64,000 bases of DNA from Sphingobacterium athyrii. GTDB lineage: Bacteria > Bacteroidota > Bacteroidia > Sphingobacteriales > Sphingobacteriaceae. Each line of letters starts with the position of its first letter. The stretch's first letter is position 1. The position numbers were made by a program, and so were the translations under genes. The notes beneath the pieces were generated by a model. That model made no database searches and had not been told where the DNA came from. It was given only the letters and a program-made list of their open reading frames with translations. Shown in pieces: positions 1 through 9,127 of this stretch. The DNA lies in the NCBI RefSeq assembly GCF_003071065.1, contig NZ_QCXX01000004.1, positions 790,028 to 854,027 of the forward strand, given 5' to 3'.

Positions 1-818
1 AGCGCTGAGGAATATAAAATAGAAAGCTCTTGCATGTCCAAACCACTAAGAAAATAGACCCTATGCTCCATTTGATGCTTGCTGATAAACTCTTTAAGCT
101 GAAGTTGATATTTGGTGCTTTTTCCCACTATGACTAAAGGTATGTCAATATTTTCTATTGCCTTGACAATGGAAAGTGCATTTTTCCGTTCTTCTATCGT
201 TCCTACATTCAACAGGAACTCATCGGGTAAGCCTAAGCGTTTTTTCAAGGCTTCCTTTTCAATGGCCGTCTTTTCTATTTTAAACGCCTCGTGGCAGCCT
301 TGATAGATGATAGCTATCTTTTCAGGCGGGATATCGAAAAATTCAACAATATCATTTTTAGTCTGTTTACTGATCGCAATAATTTTATCTGCCCGACGAC
401 AGGCATGCGCGAATTTCTTTTTATAGATCCAACGGTCAATCGGATGGTATAACGAAGGGTAACGCATGAAAATCAAATCGTGCATACTCACTAGCGATTT
501 AATTTTGGCAGAAGTTAGATCGACAGGAATTTCTCCAGAAAGACCATGAAAAATATCGATCTGATCTCTTTTCAAATCCGAAACTATTCTTTTGGTTCGC
601 CAGAGATTGGGGAAATTTTGGTTGATATATCCCTGTGGTTTCTTAATCTGTTCAGGACTGACGAGATTCGCATAGCGTTCGATAGATGTACTGGGCGTAT
701 AGAGGATATAGTCATTTTGCGGAGCAAACTTTGATAAAATGCGTATCAGATCCCGGCTGTAATTGCCCAAGCCTGATGCGTTGTTAAAAAAACGTTTTGC
801 ATCAAATCCTATCTTCAT
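1..818 (-). CDS. GT4-type glycosyltransferase, C-terminus cut by window edge
   Basis: Reading the minus strand from an ATG at 818 gives an open frame of about 272 codons that runs off the left edge. It begins MKIGFDAKRFFNNASGLG, which is typical of GT4 glycosyltransferases: a Rossmann start followed by a donor/acceptor glycine loop (SGLGNYSRDL). Further in are the family-like stretches SLVSMHDLIF, KIIAISKQTKNDI and LLNVGTIEERKN, the last opening the second Rossmann domain. Such enzymes move a sugar from a nucleotide sugar onto a glycan or lipid acceptor on the cytoplasmic side of the membrane. The ATG overlaps the stop of the upstream GT9 gene by four bases (ATGA), so the two are translationally coupled in one surface-glycan operon. 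Donor and acceptor cannot be read from sequence. The missing C-terminus should hold the E-x7-E motif. Confidence 0.85.
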   Translation of the reverse strand, partial: MKIGFDAKRFFNNASGLGNYSRDLIRILSKFAPQNDYILYTPSTSIERYANLVSPEQIKKPQGYINQNFPNLWRTKRIVSDLKRDQIDIFHGLSGEIPVDLTSAKIKSLVSMHDLIFMRYPSLYHPIDRWIYKKKFAHACRRADKIIAISKQTKNDIVEFFDIPPEKIAIIYQGCHEAFKIEKTAIEKEALKKRLGLPDEFLLNVGTIEERKNALSIVKAIENIDIPLVIVGKSTKYQLQLKEFISKHQMEHRVYFLSGLDMQELSILYSSA

Positions 819-1840
819 CTTATCGCTGTTATTTTTTCGATCACCATTTCCGGTGTAATTAAATCAATTGCTTCTGTACCGTCACAATCGCAAGGTTTGT
901 TGCCATACACGGAGCTAGGGCGGTTGGGATGCTCCACTTGGATACAGTCCTCCGCTTGTTGCCCATACCCGGTAAATCCTGCGTACGGATGTGTTGCCCC
1001 CCATAGTGATAGGCATCTTACGCCCATCAATGAAGCCATATGCAACCCAGACGAATCCATACTGATCATCAGGTCCAGATTGGATATGATATCCAGTTCT
1101 TCCCGCAACGTAAATTTTCCAATCGTATTATAGGTGTTTGGAAAACGTTCAGTCCAGTTTTGTGCAATTTGAAATTCTTCCTTACCGCCTCCAAAGAGCA
1201 ATACATCATATCCATGATGTGTCAGGTAGTCCATGATCTGTTCCATCTTTACCTGTGAAAGGATTTTATAGCGATGTTGTGCAAAAGGGGCGATGCCAAT
1301 TTTTTTGCGATCAAAATTACCGAACATGCTGAATGCTACTTTGGGGACATCCTGCAAATTAAGCGCCAATCTATGACTAAGCTCAACGTGGAACCCCAGC
1401 GCACGAAAGACATCGGCATAACGTTCAACAGTCAATTTCAGTTGATGCTTAACCTTATGTTCCTTCCGTGTAAGAGCTTTTTTTTCTGCACGGCCTTTGT
1501 CCAGTTGTCTGACCCTCATGCCAGCAAGCGAAAATAACACCGCAAGTACGCGTGAGCGTAAATTGTAGTGTAAATCTGCTACAGCGTCTGCACCATATTG
1601 TGCCAGTTCCTTTTTTAACCGGACCAGTCCAAAAAAACCTTTATGAATTGTCTTCGGCTCAAAGGAATGGAACCTGACATTCTTTATGCCCTCAAAAAAT
1701 GGGGCAAAAAATTGACGGCTCACCATGATAATCTCTACCGTAGGGTACTGCTGGCAAAATTCTTTCAATACAGAAGCTACCATGGCGACATCGCCCATGG
1801 CCGAAAACCGGGTTACTATAATTCGCTGCGGCAATGGCAT
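815..1840 (-). CDS. Glycosyltransferase family 9 (heptosyltransferase-like)
   Basis: This 341-aa protein starts with IIVTRFSAMGDVAMVASVL, the N-terminal nucleotide-sugar transferase pattern of GT9 (WaaC/WaaF/RfaF type). In the C-terminal half a GGGKEE loop and the stretch ISMDSSGLHMASLMG match the conserved acidic/histidine donor-binding region of the family. A Cys-containing tail (KPCDCDGTEA) is common in Bacteroidota members. The family adds heptose or another sugar to lipid A-core or related glycans at the inner face of the membrane. It lies between a DUF4254 gene (4 bases upstream) and a GT4 gene (4-base overlap), suggesting an LPS/surface glycan operon. True heptose specificity is unproven. 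Confidence 0.85.
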   Translation of the reverse strand: MPLPQRIIVTRFSAMGDVAMVASVLKEFCQQYPTVEIIMVSRQFFAPFFEGIKNVRFHSFEPKTIHKGFFGLVRLKKELAQYGADAVADLHYNLRSRVLAVLFSLAGMRVRQLDKGRAEKKALTRKEHKVKHQLKLTVERYADVFRALGFHVELSHRLALNLQDVPKVAFSMFGNFDRKKIGIAPFAQHRYKILSQVKMEQIMDYLTHHGYDVLLFGGGKEEFQIAQNWTERFPNTYNTIGKFTLREELDIISNLDLMISMDSSGLHMASLMGVRCLSLWGATHPYAGFTGYGQQAEDCIQVEHPNRPSSVYGNKPCDCDGTEAIDLITPEMVIEKITAIR

Positions 1841-1844
1841 GTCT

Positions 1845-2450
1845 TTATTTTCCGGATGTATAAAGTACAGGGTTCAGTTCGGGGTCGTTATACATTTTCA
1901 TCTGCTTATAGACTTTCATGTATTTTTCACCCGATTCTATAGCCGTCAATAATTCGTCGATACTTTGTGAAAGATCCATACGTTGCTCCAGCAAGATGTT
2001 CAATTTGTTCTGACAGGCAGAGATATGCACTTCTGTGGCATCTGAACGGAGCGTTTCTTGCTCCATATGATAGATTTTTAAAGCGAGGATGGACAACCTG
2101 TCGATGGCCCAAGCCGGACTTTCGGTATTGATCTTTGCTGAAGGCAATGCTTCGATATCTTGATATTTCTGCAAAAAGTAGCTGTCTATATATTCGACCG
2201 TATCCGTGCGGTACTGGTTAGACTCATCGATGCGCCGTTTCCAATATAATCCGTCCTTGGGATCGATGGCAGGATTACGTACAACATCTTCCATGTGCCA
2301 TTGTACGGTGTCAATCCAGCACTTTAAGTACAGGAGATGTTCTAGGGATTGTTTGTCATACGGATTCTGGATTGGATGATCAATCTGATCGTATACGTGG
2401 TAATCCTGGATAGCACGTTGAAAAATGGGATTTGCTATTGCACTAATCAT
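1845..2450 (-). CDS. DUF4254 family protein
   Basis: This 201-aa, mostly helical, soluble protein with no signal peptide or membrane segment matches the DUF4254 family, which in Bacteroidota often sits beside glycosyltransferase genes. Recognisable features are the N-terminal FQRAIQDYHVYD, a central LYLKCWIDTVQWHMED, and the WAIDRLSILALKIYHME helix. The biochemical role is unknown; the position immediately before GT9 and GT4 genes suggests a job in glycan assembly. A roughly 107-base gap separates its start from the nuoN stop, so it probably opens this small operon. The start at 2450 is the only good Met near the conserved N-terminus. Confidence 0.75.
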   Translation of the reverse strand: MISAIANPIFQRAIQDYHVYDQIDHPIQNPYDKQSLEHLLYLKCWIDTVQWHMEDVVRNPAIDPKDGLYWKRRIDESNQYRTDTVEYIDSYFLQKYQDIEALPSAKINTESPAWAIDRLSILALKIYHMEQETLRSDATEVHISACQNKLNILLEQRMDLSQSIDELLTAIESGEKYMKVYKQMKMYNDPELNPVLYTSGK

Positions 2451-2557
2451 GGTACAAATATAAAATATATTATGGAGTTATCCTTAATTACAAGCGCTGT
2501 ATAAACACAGTAAAATTAGGGATGGATCACACTATTGAAGAAAGAGCGGTGACGATT

Positions 2558-4039
2558 TTAAAAAATAGAAAGCAAGGTGTCCGGGAACAGTCCGAGCAAG
2601 ATCACCAAAAGGGTGCACAGCAAGCCAATACCGAGCAGCAAAGGATTGGATTTGCCAGTATATGGATCCACACTGTCTTTTAAGAATGCGTTCAATGGAA
2701 TCTTAAAGTAATAAAATAGGGAAATCACCGAGGTTAGGGCTCCCACGATTAATAAAGCAAGCAAGGCAAAGGATTGGAAGCTTTGATACTGTTCGAATAC
2801 CTTTGAAAATATCAGGAGCTTACCGACAAATCCAGCGGTGGGAGGCAAACCGATCAAAGCGATCAGCACTAAAGAAAAAGCGGTGAACAATACGGGAGAT
2901 TGCTTGCCCAATCCTTTGTAAGCGTCAATGGAAGTGCTGCCCAAGCTGACTTCCAAACTATCAATAAAGATAAAGACAGCGATATTCATCAGGGCATAAA
3001 TTGATAAATAGAATAGTAAGACATTCGATTCATTATTTTGATAGACCAATACCGCCATCAACAATATGCCCGTATGACCGATAGAAGAATAGGCCATCAT
3101 CCGCTTGGCATCTTGTTGACGCAGGGCTGCCAGATTACCGATCAGCATGGTTGCAATGGCAATGATGATGATCGCGTAAGCCAGAAAATCGCTGAAATAA
3201 AAAGATACAGCAAGCCAGGCTGCAAGTAGCTTAGAAAGAAGTACTACAACGGCAATTTTCGGTACAGTCGCCAGGTAGGTGGTGATCACTGTTGGTGCTC
3301 CCTGGTAAACATCGGGACTCCAGACGTGAAAAGGAAAGAAACTCAGTTTAAAACCAATACCAGTCAGCAGAAAAAGGAGGGCAATGTTAATCATTAGCTG
3401 CGGAGCCTCCATCAGACCCGCAATATGACTTGGCGCATCAAAATTTAAGTTTCCCGTGAAACCGTATAGCAAGGATAAGCCATAGAGCATAACCGCAGCG
3501 CAGGTCGATCCAAAGAGTACATATTTCATCGCTGCTTCGGACTGTGCTTTGGTGGACGAAAAATAACCGACCATAATATAGGAACTGATGGATACGGTTT
3601 CTACTGCGATGAAGATCATTAGCCAATTGCTCGACATGGTCAAAAGATTCAACCCTAAGGTCGCCGTTAAGAGCACGGCATACAAATCTCCCAGAGGTCG
3701 ATCATGTTGATGACGCTGCTGAATAAAAATTGTAATGAGCAGGGTTGAAAGCAGGATAATCAGCCGTGCCGATGTTGCGAATGTATCAATGTGAATCATG
3801 TCGAAGAATCCAACCATCTCCACATGGCTTAATCCTTGTCCCAATAGGTAACAACCACTCAACAATAATCCAGCTATCGTAACGGCGAAAGATGCTTTGT
3901 CCCAATATTTATCAACGAAAAGACTGGCGATAATAGTACCTATAAAAGTAATGATCAGTGTTAATTCCGGTTTGAAATAGGGAATACTACCGATAATTTG
4001 ATCAATAAATGAACTGATATATGGACTGAATGCGAGCAT
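2558..4039 (-). CDS. nuoN: NADH-quinone oxidoreductase subunit N
   Basis: A 493-aa polytopic membrane protein with about 14 hydrophobic segments belonging to the Mrp-antiporter-like (Proton_antipo_M) subunits of respiratory complex I. The core motif region is visible as FKLSFFPFHVWSPDVYQGAP and the following lysine-bearing helices (KRMMAYSSIGHTGILL). NuoN is one of three proton-pumping subunits that drive H+ across the inner membrane when NADH is oxidised by quinone. It is the last gene of the nuoHIJKLMN run and starts 6 bases after the nuoM stop. Length is normal for the family. Confidence 0.95.
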   Translation of the reverse strand: MLAFSPYISSFIDQIIGSIPYFKPELTLIITFIGTIIASLFVDKYWDKASFAVTIAGLLLSGCYLLGQGLSHVEMVGFFDMIHIDTFATSARLIILLSTLLITIFIQQRHQHDRPLGDLYAVLLTATLGLNLLTMSSNWLMIFIAVETVSISSYIMVGYFSSTKAQSEAAMKYVLFGSTCAAVMLYGLSLLYGFTGNLNFDAPSHIAGLMEAPQLMINIALLFLLTGIGFKLSFFPFHVWSPDVYQGAPTVITTYLATVPKIAVVVLLSKLLAAWLAVSFYFSDFLAYAIIIIAIATMLIGNLAALRQQDAKRMMAYSSIGHTGILLMAVLVYQNNESNVLLFYLSIYALMNIAVFIFIDSLEVSLGSTSIDAYKGLGKQSPVLFTAFSLVLIALIGLPPTAGFVGKLLIFSKVFEQYQSFQSFALLALLIVGALTSVISLFYYFKIPLNAFLKDSVDPYTGKSNPLLLGIGLLCTLLVILLGLFPDTLLSIF

Positions 4040-4045
4040 GCTGGA

Positions 4046-5647
4046 TTAAATAAATTGTTGGATAAAGCTGACCAGATTCAATACACTTGCATTGAGGTTG
4101 CTGAATACCAAGGATGGCATAATACCCAGTAAAAGAGCAAGAGCCAAGGTTGGAAATAGAATCAGCTGTTCACGGCTATTGATATCGGTCAGTTCATTGG
4201 CCCAAGATTCCCCTCCTTTGAGTCTGATCTCTCCAAAAAACATCCGTTGCAGTGTCCATAACAGATAGGCTGCACTCAAGAGGATACCGATAGAGCCTGC
4301 TAAGGCCATCCAACGGGGGAGCCCAGTGCCTACACTAGCTGCGTTGAACGAACCGATGATAACAAATGCTTCGCCGATAAATGCAGAGAAGCCAGGGAGG
4401 CCCAATGAAGCAAAGAAAGCAATGGCAACATAGCCTGTATACTTGGGCATAAGCTGAGCTAATCCTCGGAAACTATAGATGTTTCGATCATGTACACGGT
4501 CATAAACCACACCAACAAGAAAGAAAAGTGCCGCCGAAAGAAAACCATGGGAAATCATTTGGAACATGGCGCCTGAAATACCTTCGGCTGTCAATGAGGC
4601 TATACCAAGCAATACAAAGCCCATATGGGATACCGATGAATAGGCAATCATCCGTTTTAAATCTTTTTGTGCCAAGGCATTTAATGCGCCATAGATAATG
4701 GAGATGACGCCGATCAGTCCAAGCCACCAATTGGATAGCGCGGCCATGTCCGGGAAGATACTATAGCAAATACGGATAATGCCATAGCCACCTATTTTCA
4801 ATAGGATACCTGCTAGGATAATGGATACCGGTGTCGGTGCCTCGACGTGTGCGTCAGGTAACCAGGTATGCAACGGTACGATAGGCACTTTGATCGCAAA
4901 AGCGAAAAAGAGCACCACAAAGCCAACTAATCTGGCCGAAACACCCAATATTTCCTGATAGCCATCCCAAGCGAAGATTGAATCTCCTAAATAATTCTGT
5001 GGATTCATCATGTAGATCATATTGAAGGTATGTGCCCCAGTTTCGGGGTTGATAACCGAAAAATATAAACCTACAATGATTAATAACATAAATACCGAAC
5101 CAAAAAGGGTATAAAGAAAGAATTTTATCGCAGCATATTCACGCCTAGCCCCGCCCCAGATACCGATTAAAAAGTATAACGGTAGGAGCATGACCTCGTA
5201 GAATAAATAGAACAGGAAGAAATCCAAAGCACAAAAGATGCCCATTACAGCCATGTTGAGGACCATAAGTAAGGCGAAGTATCCTTTGGGGCTTTTCTGT
5301 ATATTCCAGGAGGCACCGATTGCCATCAACATCACGAAAGCGCTGAGCAGCAGTAATGGCATGGAAATACCATCTATCCCGATCAGGTAATCTATCTCTA
5401 ATTTTCCGATGGAGCCCAAGTCCAAGCGAATCCATGCAAGTTGTTCAACAAATTGGCATCCTGCCAGATCTTGTACGCCGGTCTTGCTGGCGTCAAAATG
5501 TGCATAGCATATGCCGGCGAGTACAAATTGTACTGCCGTAAAAGCTAAGGCAATATATTTGTAACTCGATTTGTATCGTGTTGGTAGGGCGAGGATAAAC
5601 GCCGTCGCCAGAAGCGGTAAAAATATCAGTAAGGATAAAATAGGCAT
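4046..5647 (-). CDS. nuoM: NADH-quinone oxidoreductase subunit M
   Basis: A 533-aa integral membrane protein, the NuoM antiporter-like subunit of complex I. It starts with the typical hydrophobic helix (PILSLLIFLPLLATAFIL), and carries FFAFAIKVPIVPLHTWLPDA with the conserved lysine and histidine of the half-channel, followed by KRMIAYSSVSHMGFVLLG. It pumps protons in the membrane arm. It lies 3 bases downstream of nuoL and 6 bases upstream of nuoN, so translation is closely coupled. Nothing unusual in length or motifs. Confidence 0.96.
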   Translation of the reverse strand: MPILSLLIFLPLLATAFILALPTRYKSSYKYIALAFTAVQFVLAGICYAHFDASKTGVQDLAGCQFVEQLAWIRLDLGSIGKLEIDYLIGIDGISMPLLLLSAFVMLMAIGASWNIQKSPKGYFALLMVLNMAVMGIFCALDFFLFYLFYEVMLLPLYFLIGIWGGARREYAAIKFFLYTLFGSVFMLLIIVGLYFSVINPETGAHTFNMIYMMNPQNYLGDSIFAWDGYQEILGVSARLVGFVVLFFAFAIKVPIVPLHTWLPDAHVEAPTPVSIILAGILLKIGGYGIIRICYSIFPDMAALSNWWLGLIGVISIIYGALNALAQKDLKRMIAYSSVSHMGFVLLGIASLTAEGISGAMFQMISHGFLSAALFFLVGVVYDRVHDRNIYSFRGLAQLMPKYTGYVAIAFFASLGLPGFSAFIGEAFVIIGSFNAASVGTGLPRWMALAGSIGILLSAAYLLWTLQRMFFGEIRLKGGESWANELTDINSREQLILFPTLALALLLGIMPSLVFSNLNASVLNLVSFIQQFI

Positions 5648-5650
5648 TTC

Positions 5651-7705
5651 CTAGAAAAATATGAGATAAATTAAACCAAGTAAAACGAATAGAAAAACGG
5701 AATACAATGCAGTCTGTAATTTGCCGTTCTGTACCAGGCGAACCTGGTTGCCGGTCCAGTAGGCAACAGAAGCAACAGCATTGACAAAACCGTCTACAAT
5801 ATATTTGTCTATCCACACGCTCAATCTGGAGAGGGATAGGACGATAAACTGAATAAAAGCAACTAGTGAATCCACAACATAACGGTCAAACCAGTAACAG
5901 AACTTCGCTAGTTTCAGTGTGCCATCAACAAAGATCCATTGATAGAATTCATTGATATAGCCTTGGTTGAACGCCGCTTTCAGAGCCAGACTATTGGTGT
6001 TAAGTGGATAGGTTTGTTGTACGTACCATTTCCAACCTATTATCCAACTGATGACCGAACCGATCAATAAGATCAATGGAATAATCAAGTGTGCACTGTG
6101 ACTTGGTGCAAACGTATATTCATCCGATAGAAGGCCATCCATCAACCAGGAGTCGTGATAGGAAATAGGATTGAGTGAAAATAGAGGGAATAGACAGCAT
6201 AGCCCTAATATGGCCATTGGAATCAACATGGTTTTTGAGGCCTCGTGCAGGGGATCACCATGTAATTTGTCCTTGACCTGATCCATGATTCGAAAATTAC
6301 CTAAAAAGGCCTTAAAGATTAAGCGACCAATGTAAAATGCGGTCAGTATACTGATGATGATAAGACTAACAGGTATAATGAGGTAAAAACCACCTTTTGA
6401 TAAAGCCCATTCAAAGGAAGATATCACGATACTATCTTTGGAAAGGTAACCTGATGTGAGTGGAAACCCCGCAAGTGCCAGTGATGCGACACTCATCAGG
6501 ATAAAGGTTTTGGGCATGTACTTTTTTAGTCCGCCCATATTTCGAAGATCCTGCGGGTCAAAATCAAGTTGGCTATGTGTTTTGAGGTGTGCCATCTCAT
6601 GGATAATGGCTCCCGCAGACAGGAATAATAAGCATTTAAAGAAGGCATGCGTTACCAAATGGAATAGCGCAGCATCCCAGGTTCCAATACCGATTCCGAC
6701 CATCATAAAGCCCAATTGTGAGATGGTTGAAAAGGCCAGGATGCGCTTAATGTCGTATTGACCTAATGCAAAATAGGCTGCGGATGCGGCGGTAATTGTA
6801 CCGATGATCGCGATAAATAACAATGCACTTTCGTTGAATAATGGAAATACGGTTGCCAACAAAAATACACCTGCTGCGACCATGGTGGCGGCATGGATCA
6901 ACGAAGATACCGATGTTGGCCCTTCCATGGCATCTGGCAGCCATACATGTAACGGGAATTGAGCTGATTTAGCCATTGCCGCAAGGAAAAATGCCAGTCC
7001 TGCTATTGTGAGCCAAATCTGATCCATACTGTTCACCGGAGAGACCCATTGTCCATTGGTGACAGCAGACTGATAGATCAATCCGGTTTCACCAAAAAGG
7101 TCAATTAGATTGAGCGTTTTAAATTGCGTAAATATGATTGCTAAACCAATCAGAAAACCGAGGTCTCCGATGCGATTCACTATAAATGCTTTCTTGTTGG
7201 CCTGTACGGCCGTTTCGCGTGTAAACCAGAAACCAATTAGGAGGTAGGAGGCAAAACCAACCAATTCCCAAAAAATATACATGAGCAACAGGCTATCCAT
7301 AATCACCAGTCCGAGCATCGCAAAACAGAAGAGACTAAGGTACATCCAGTAACGATGGATGCCTGGGTCTCCTTTCATATAGGCTCTCGAATAGATATGT
7401 ACAGGAAGGGCGACTGTGGGAACCAGCAATAGCATAAGTACGCTTAGGTTGTTCAATAGGATGCCTACCTTAAAAGTAGAAGCACCAATGGTGAACCAGT
7501 TGATCTCAGCAGACGCAATCGGATGATTCCAAATGGCCAGCCAGGTGAATCCACCGGATATAAAACTACATGCAATGGCGATCAGGGAGATGGTCCCTGA
7601 CTGATCACGTTTGCCAGCCATCGCTTGATATAAAAAGGCAATAAATGGTGCGGCTACTGCAAACAGCGCTGTGTATATGGGTGATATGTGGGCAACTGGA
7701 TCCAA
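5651..7705 (-). CDS. nuoL: NADH-quinone oxidoreductase subunit L
   Basis: A 684-aa membrane protein, the largest pumping subunit of complex I. The central antiporter domain shows AMAKSAQFPLHVWLPDAMEG and KRILAFSTISQLGFMMVG, both diagnostic. The C-terminus holds extra transmembrane segments and a long amphipathic region ending in a last hydrophobic helix (LYSVFLFVLLGLIYLIFF), consistent with the lateral helix that clamps NuoM and NuoN. It follows nuoK by 3 bases. Confidence 0.96.
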   Translation of the reverse strand: MDPVAHISPIYTALFAVAAPFIAFLYQAMAGKRDQSGTISLIAIACSFISGGFTWLAIWNHPIASAEINWFTIGASTFKVGILLNNLSVLMLLLVPTVALPVHIYSRAYMKGDPGIHRYWMYLSLFCFAMLGLVIMDSLLLMYIFWELVGFASYLLIGFWFTRETAVQANKKAFIVNRIGDLGFLIGLAIIFTQFKTLNLIDLFGETGLIYQSAVTNGQWVSPVNSMDQIWLTIAGLAFFLAAMAKSAQFPLHVWLPDAMEGPTSVSSLIHAATMVAAGVFLLATVFPLFNESALLFIAIIGTITAASAAYFALGQYDIKRILAFSTISQLGFMMVGIGIGTWDAALFHLVTHAFFKCLLFLSAGAIIHEMAHLKTHSQLDFDPQDLRNMGGLKKYMPKTFILMSVASLALAGFPLTSGYLSKDSIVISSFEWALSKGGFYLIIPVSLIIISILTAFYIGRLIFKAFLGNFRIMDQVKDKLHGDPLHEASKTMLIPMAILGLCCLFPLFSLNPISYHDSWLMDGLLSDEYTFAPSHSAHLIIPLILLIGSVISWIIGWKWYVQQTYPLNTNSLALKAAFNQGYINEFYQWIFVDGTLKLAKFCYWFDRYVVDSLVAFIQFIVLSLSRLSVWIDKYIVDGFVNAVASVAYWTGNQVRLVQNGKLQTALYSVFLFVLLGLIYLIFF

Positions 7706-7708
7706 TTC

Positions 7709-8017
7709 TTACTTATCTTTTAATTCTTTTATTTCATCCGGATTGATGGTTTTATAGTGTCTATAGACATTCAGGACCAATGCTAATCCAACTGCAACCG
7801 CAGCAGCAGCAAGGACAATGGCGAATAAGGCAAAAATCTGTCCGCCATAACTCACTTTATCGTATTTACCAAAAGCTACAAAGTTTAGAATAGCTGCATT
7901 AATCATCAGTTCAATACCTACTAAGATCATAATGGCATTTTTCTTTGAAAGCACGGTATAAAGGCCAATACAGAATATGCAGGCACTAACAACCAAAAAA
8001 TGTGTTAGTGTGATCAT
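7709..8017 (-). CDS. nuoK: NADH-quinone oxidoreductase subunit K
   Basis: A 102-aa protein with three transmembrane helices, matching NuoK in length and in the conserved acidic helix GIELMINAAILNFVAF, where the glutamates form part of the proton path at the E-channel. The second helix (AIVLAAAAVAVGLALVLNVYR) is also typical. Its start overlaps the end of nuoJ by four bases, indicating translational coupling. Confidence 0.95.
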   Translation of the reverse strand: MITLTHFLVVSACIFCIGLYTVLSKKNAIMILVGIELMINAAILNFVAFGKYDKVSYGGQIFALFAIVLAAAAVAVGLALVLNVYRHYKTINPDEIKELKDK

Positions 8018-8556
8018 CTATTGCGCTCCTTTCTGGATAAATGCGATGCTCCGATAAGTGCCATCATCAAAAAAACTGATATGACTTCAAATGGCAATAC
8101 ATAGAAGGTCATAAATCGTAATCCGATTTGTTGAATATTATTATCTGTTGAAATAATCTCGGTATTATTTTCCCTAGCCTGCTGAATCCATGTCGGCGGT
8201 GACTGCTGCCATTCCCGTATTCCGAAAATCATGAGGGTCAGAAAACCTAAGGTTAATACAATGGCCTGCCATCGCGGCATACTGAGAAAAGAGCCACTGC
8301 TGTCCTGAAGATCTTTCAGAAGTTCTTTGTTGGAAAGCATAAAGGCAAATAACATCAGAATTAATACACCCCCCACATAGACCATGATCTGTGTAATGGC
8401 GACAAAATCGGCTAAGGCAAAGAGGTAAAGACCTGCCATTGCAAAGAGAACAATAAAAAATAAAAATAGGGCGCGGGCTATATTTTTAAGATTGACCAAT
8501 AGTAGCGCAGATCCGATTGCCAGTACAGCGAAGGCATAAAATAAAATAATTTCCAT
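8014..8556 (-). CDS. nuoJ: NADH-quinone oxidoreductase subunit J
   Basis: The five-helix NuoJ subunit of complex I, about 180 aa from the chosen start. The open frame extends upstream to 8634, but those 26 residues are basic and polar (MNKLRSAKPNGRSF), overlap nuoI and have no family counterpart. The Met at 8556 begins the expected first helix (MEIILFYAFAVLAIGSALLLV) 4 bases after the nuoI stop, so I use it. The conserved third-helix stretch ALADFVAITQIMVYVGGVLILMLF is split here as VAITQIMVYVGG then VLILMLFAFML. It ends overlapping nuoK. Confidence 0.93.
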   Translation of the reverse strand: MEIILFYAFAVLAIGSALLLVNLKNIARALFLFFIVLFAMAGLYLFALADFVAITQIMVYVGGVLILMLFAFMLSNKELLKDLQDSSGSFLSMPRWQAIVLTLGFLTLMIFGIREWQQSPPTWIQQARENNTEIISTDNNIQQIGLRFMTFYVLPFEVISVFLMMALIGASHLSRKERNR

Positions 8557-8560
8557 GTTC

Positions 8561-9124
8561 TTATTTTTGCTTTGCTGCCTCCTTTTCAGCTTGAAACTGC
8601 GTCCATTCGGCTTTGCGCTGCGCAACTTGTTCATCGGTCATGTCCGAAAATCCGTAGATCAGATCGGTCAACTTCTGCGAGCTGCGATCATATTCGTTGG
8701 TCATGACAATACATTCGGTAGGGCAGACAACAGTACATAGGCCACAGTACATACATTTGGCCATATCAATATTGAATTTGGCCGGATATAACCGTTTGAC
8801 ACTACCGTCTGAAGTTTTTCCGATCGCTTCCGGCGATTTGATCGCCTCAATTTCAATGCAATCTACCGGACATGCTTTGGCACAGAGATCACATACGATG
8901 CAATCGTCAATATCCACTTGCAATTGATAACGGGCAACTTCGGGAATAGGCATTTTTTCAGCGGGGTATTGTACGGTGACAATGCCCTCCTGATGGTCAA
9001 AATAATTATCGTTTTTGATATTCAATTCCTGACGCGAACGCCGAGCGCCAAACAAGTGCTTCACAGTCAAAGATAGTCCTTTGATTGCTGTACGAAATGC
9101 GTGGGAAGCCGTTTTAAATATCAT
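8561..9124 (-). CDS. nuoI: NADH-quinone oxidoreductase subunit I (2x 4Fe-4S)
   Basis: A 187-aa ferredoxin-like subunit that links the peripheral and membrane arms of complex I. It carries two complete CxxCxxCxxxC[P] motifs, at residues 75/78/81/85 and 124/127/130/134, which bind clusters N6a and N6b that pass electrons to N2 next to the quinone site. The C-terminal tail is lysine/glutamate-rich and looks non-conserved. It starts 3 bases after the nuoH stop. It is the only iron-sulfur subunit in this run, since nuoB, E, F and G are absent from the window. Confidence 0.96.
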   Translation of the reverse strand: MIFKTASHAFRTAIKGLSLTVKHLFGARRSRQELNIKNDNYFDHQEGIVTVQYPAEKMPIPEVARYQLQVDIDDCIVCDLCAKACPVDCIEIEAIKSPEAIGKTSDGSVKRLYPAKFNIDMAKCMYCGLCTVVCPTECIVMTNEYDRSSQKLTDLIYGFSDMTDEQVAQRKAEWTQFQAEKEAAKQK

Positions 9125-9127
9125 ATC

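Noticed and set aside
112..734. Plus-strand ORFs at the left edge
   Set aside because: They lie opposite a clear GT4 glycosyltransferase frame on the minus strand that is open to the window edge.
8557..8634. Upstream extension of nuoJ
   Set aside because: It overlaps nuoI and adds basic residues absent from the NuoJ family; the Met at 8556 begins the first membrane helix.
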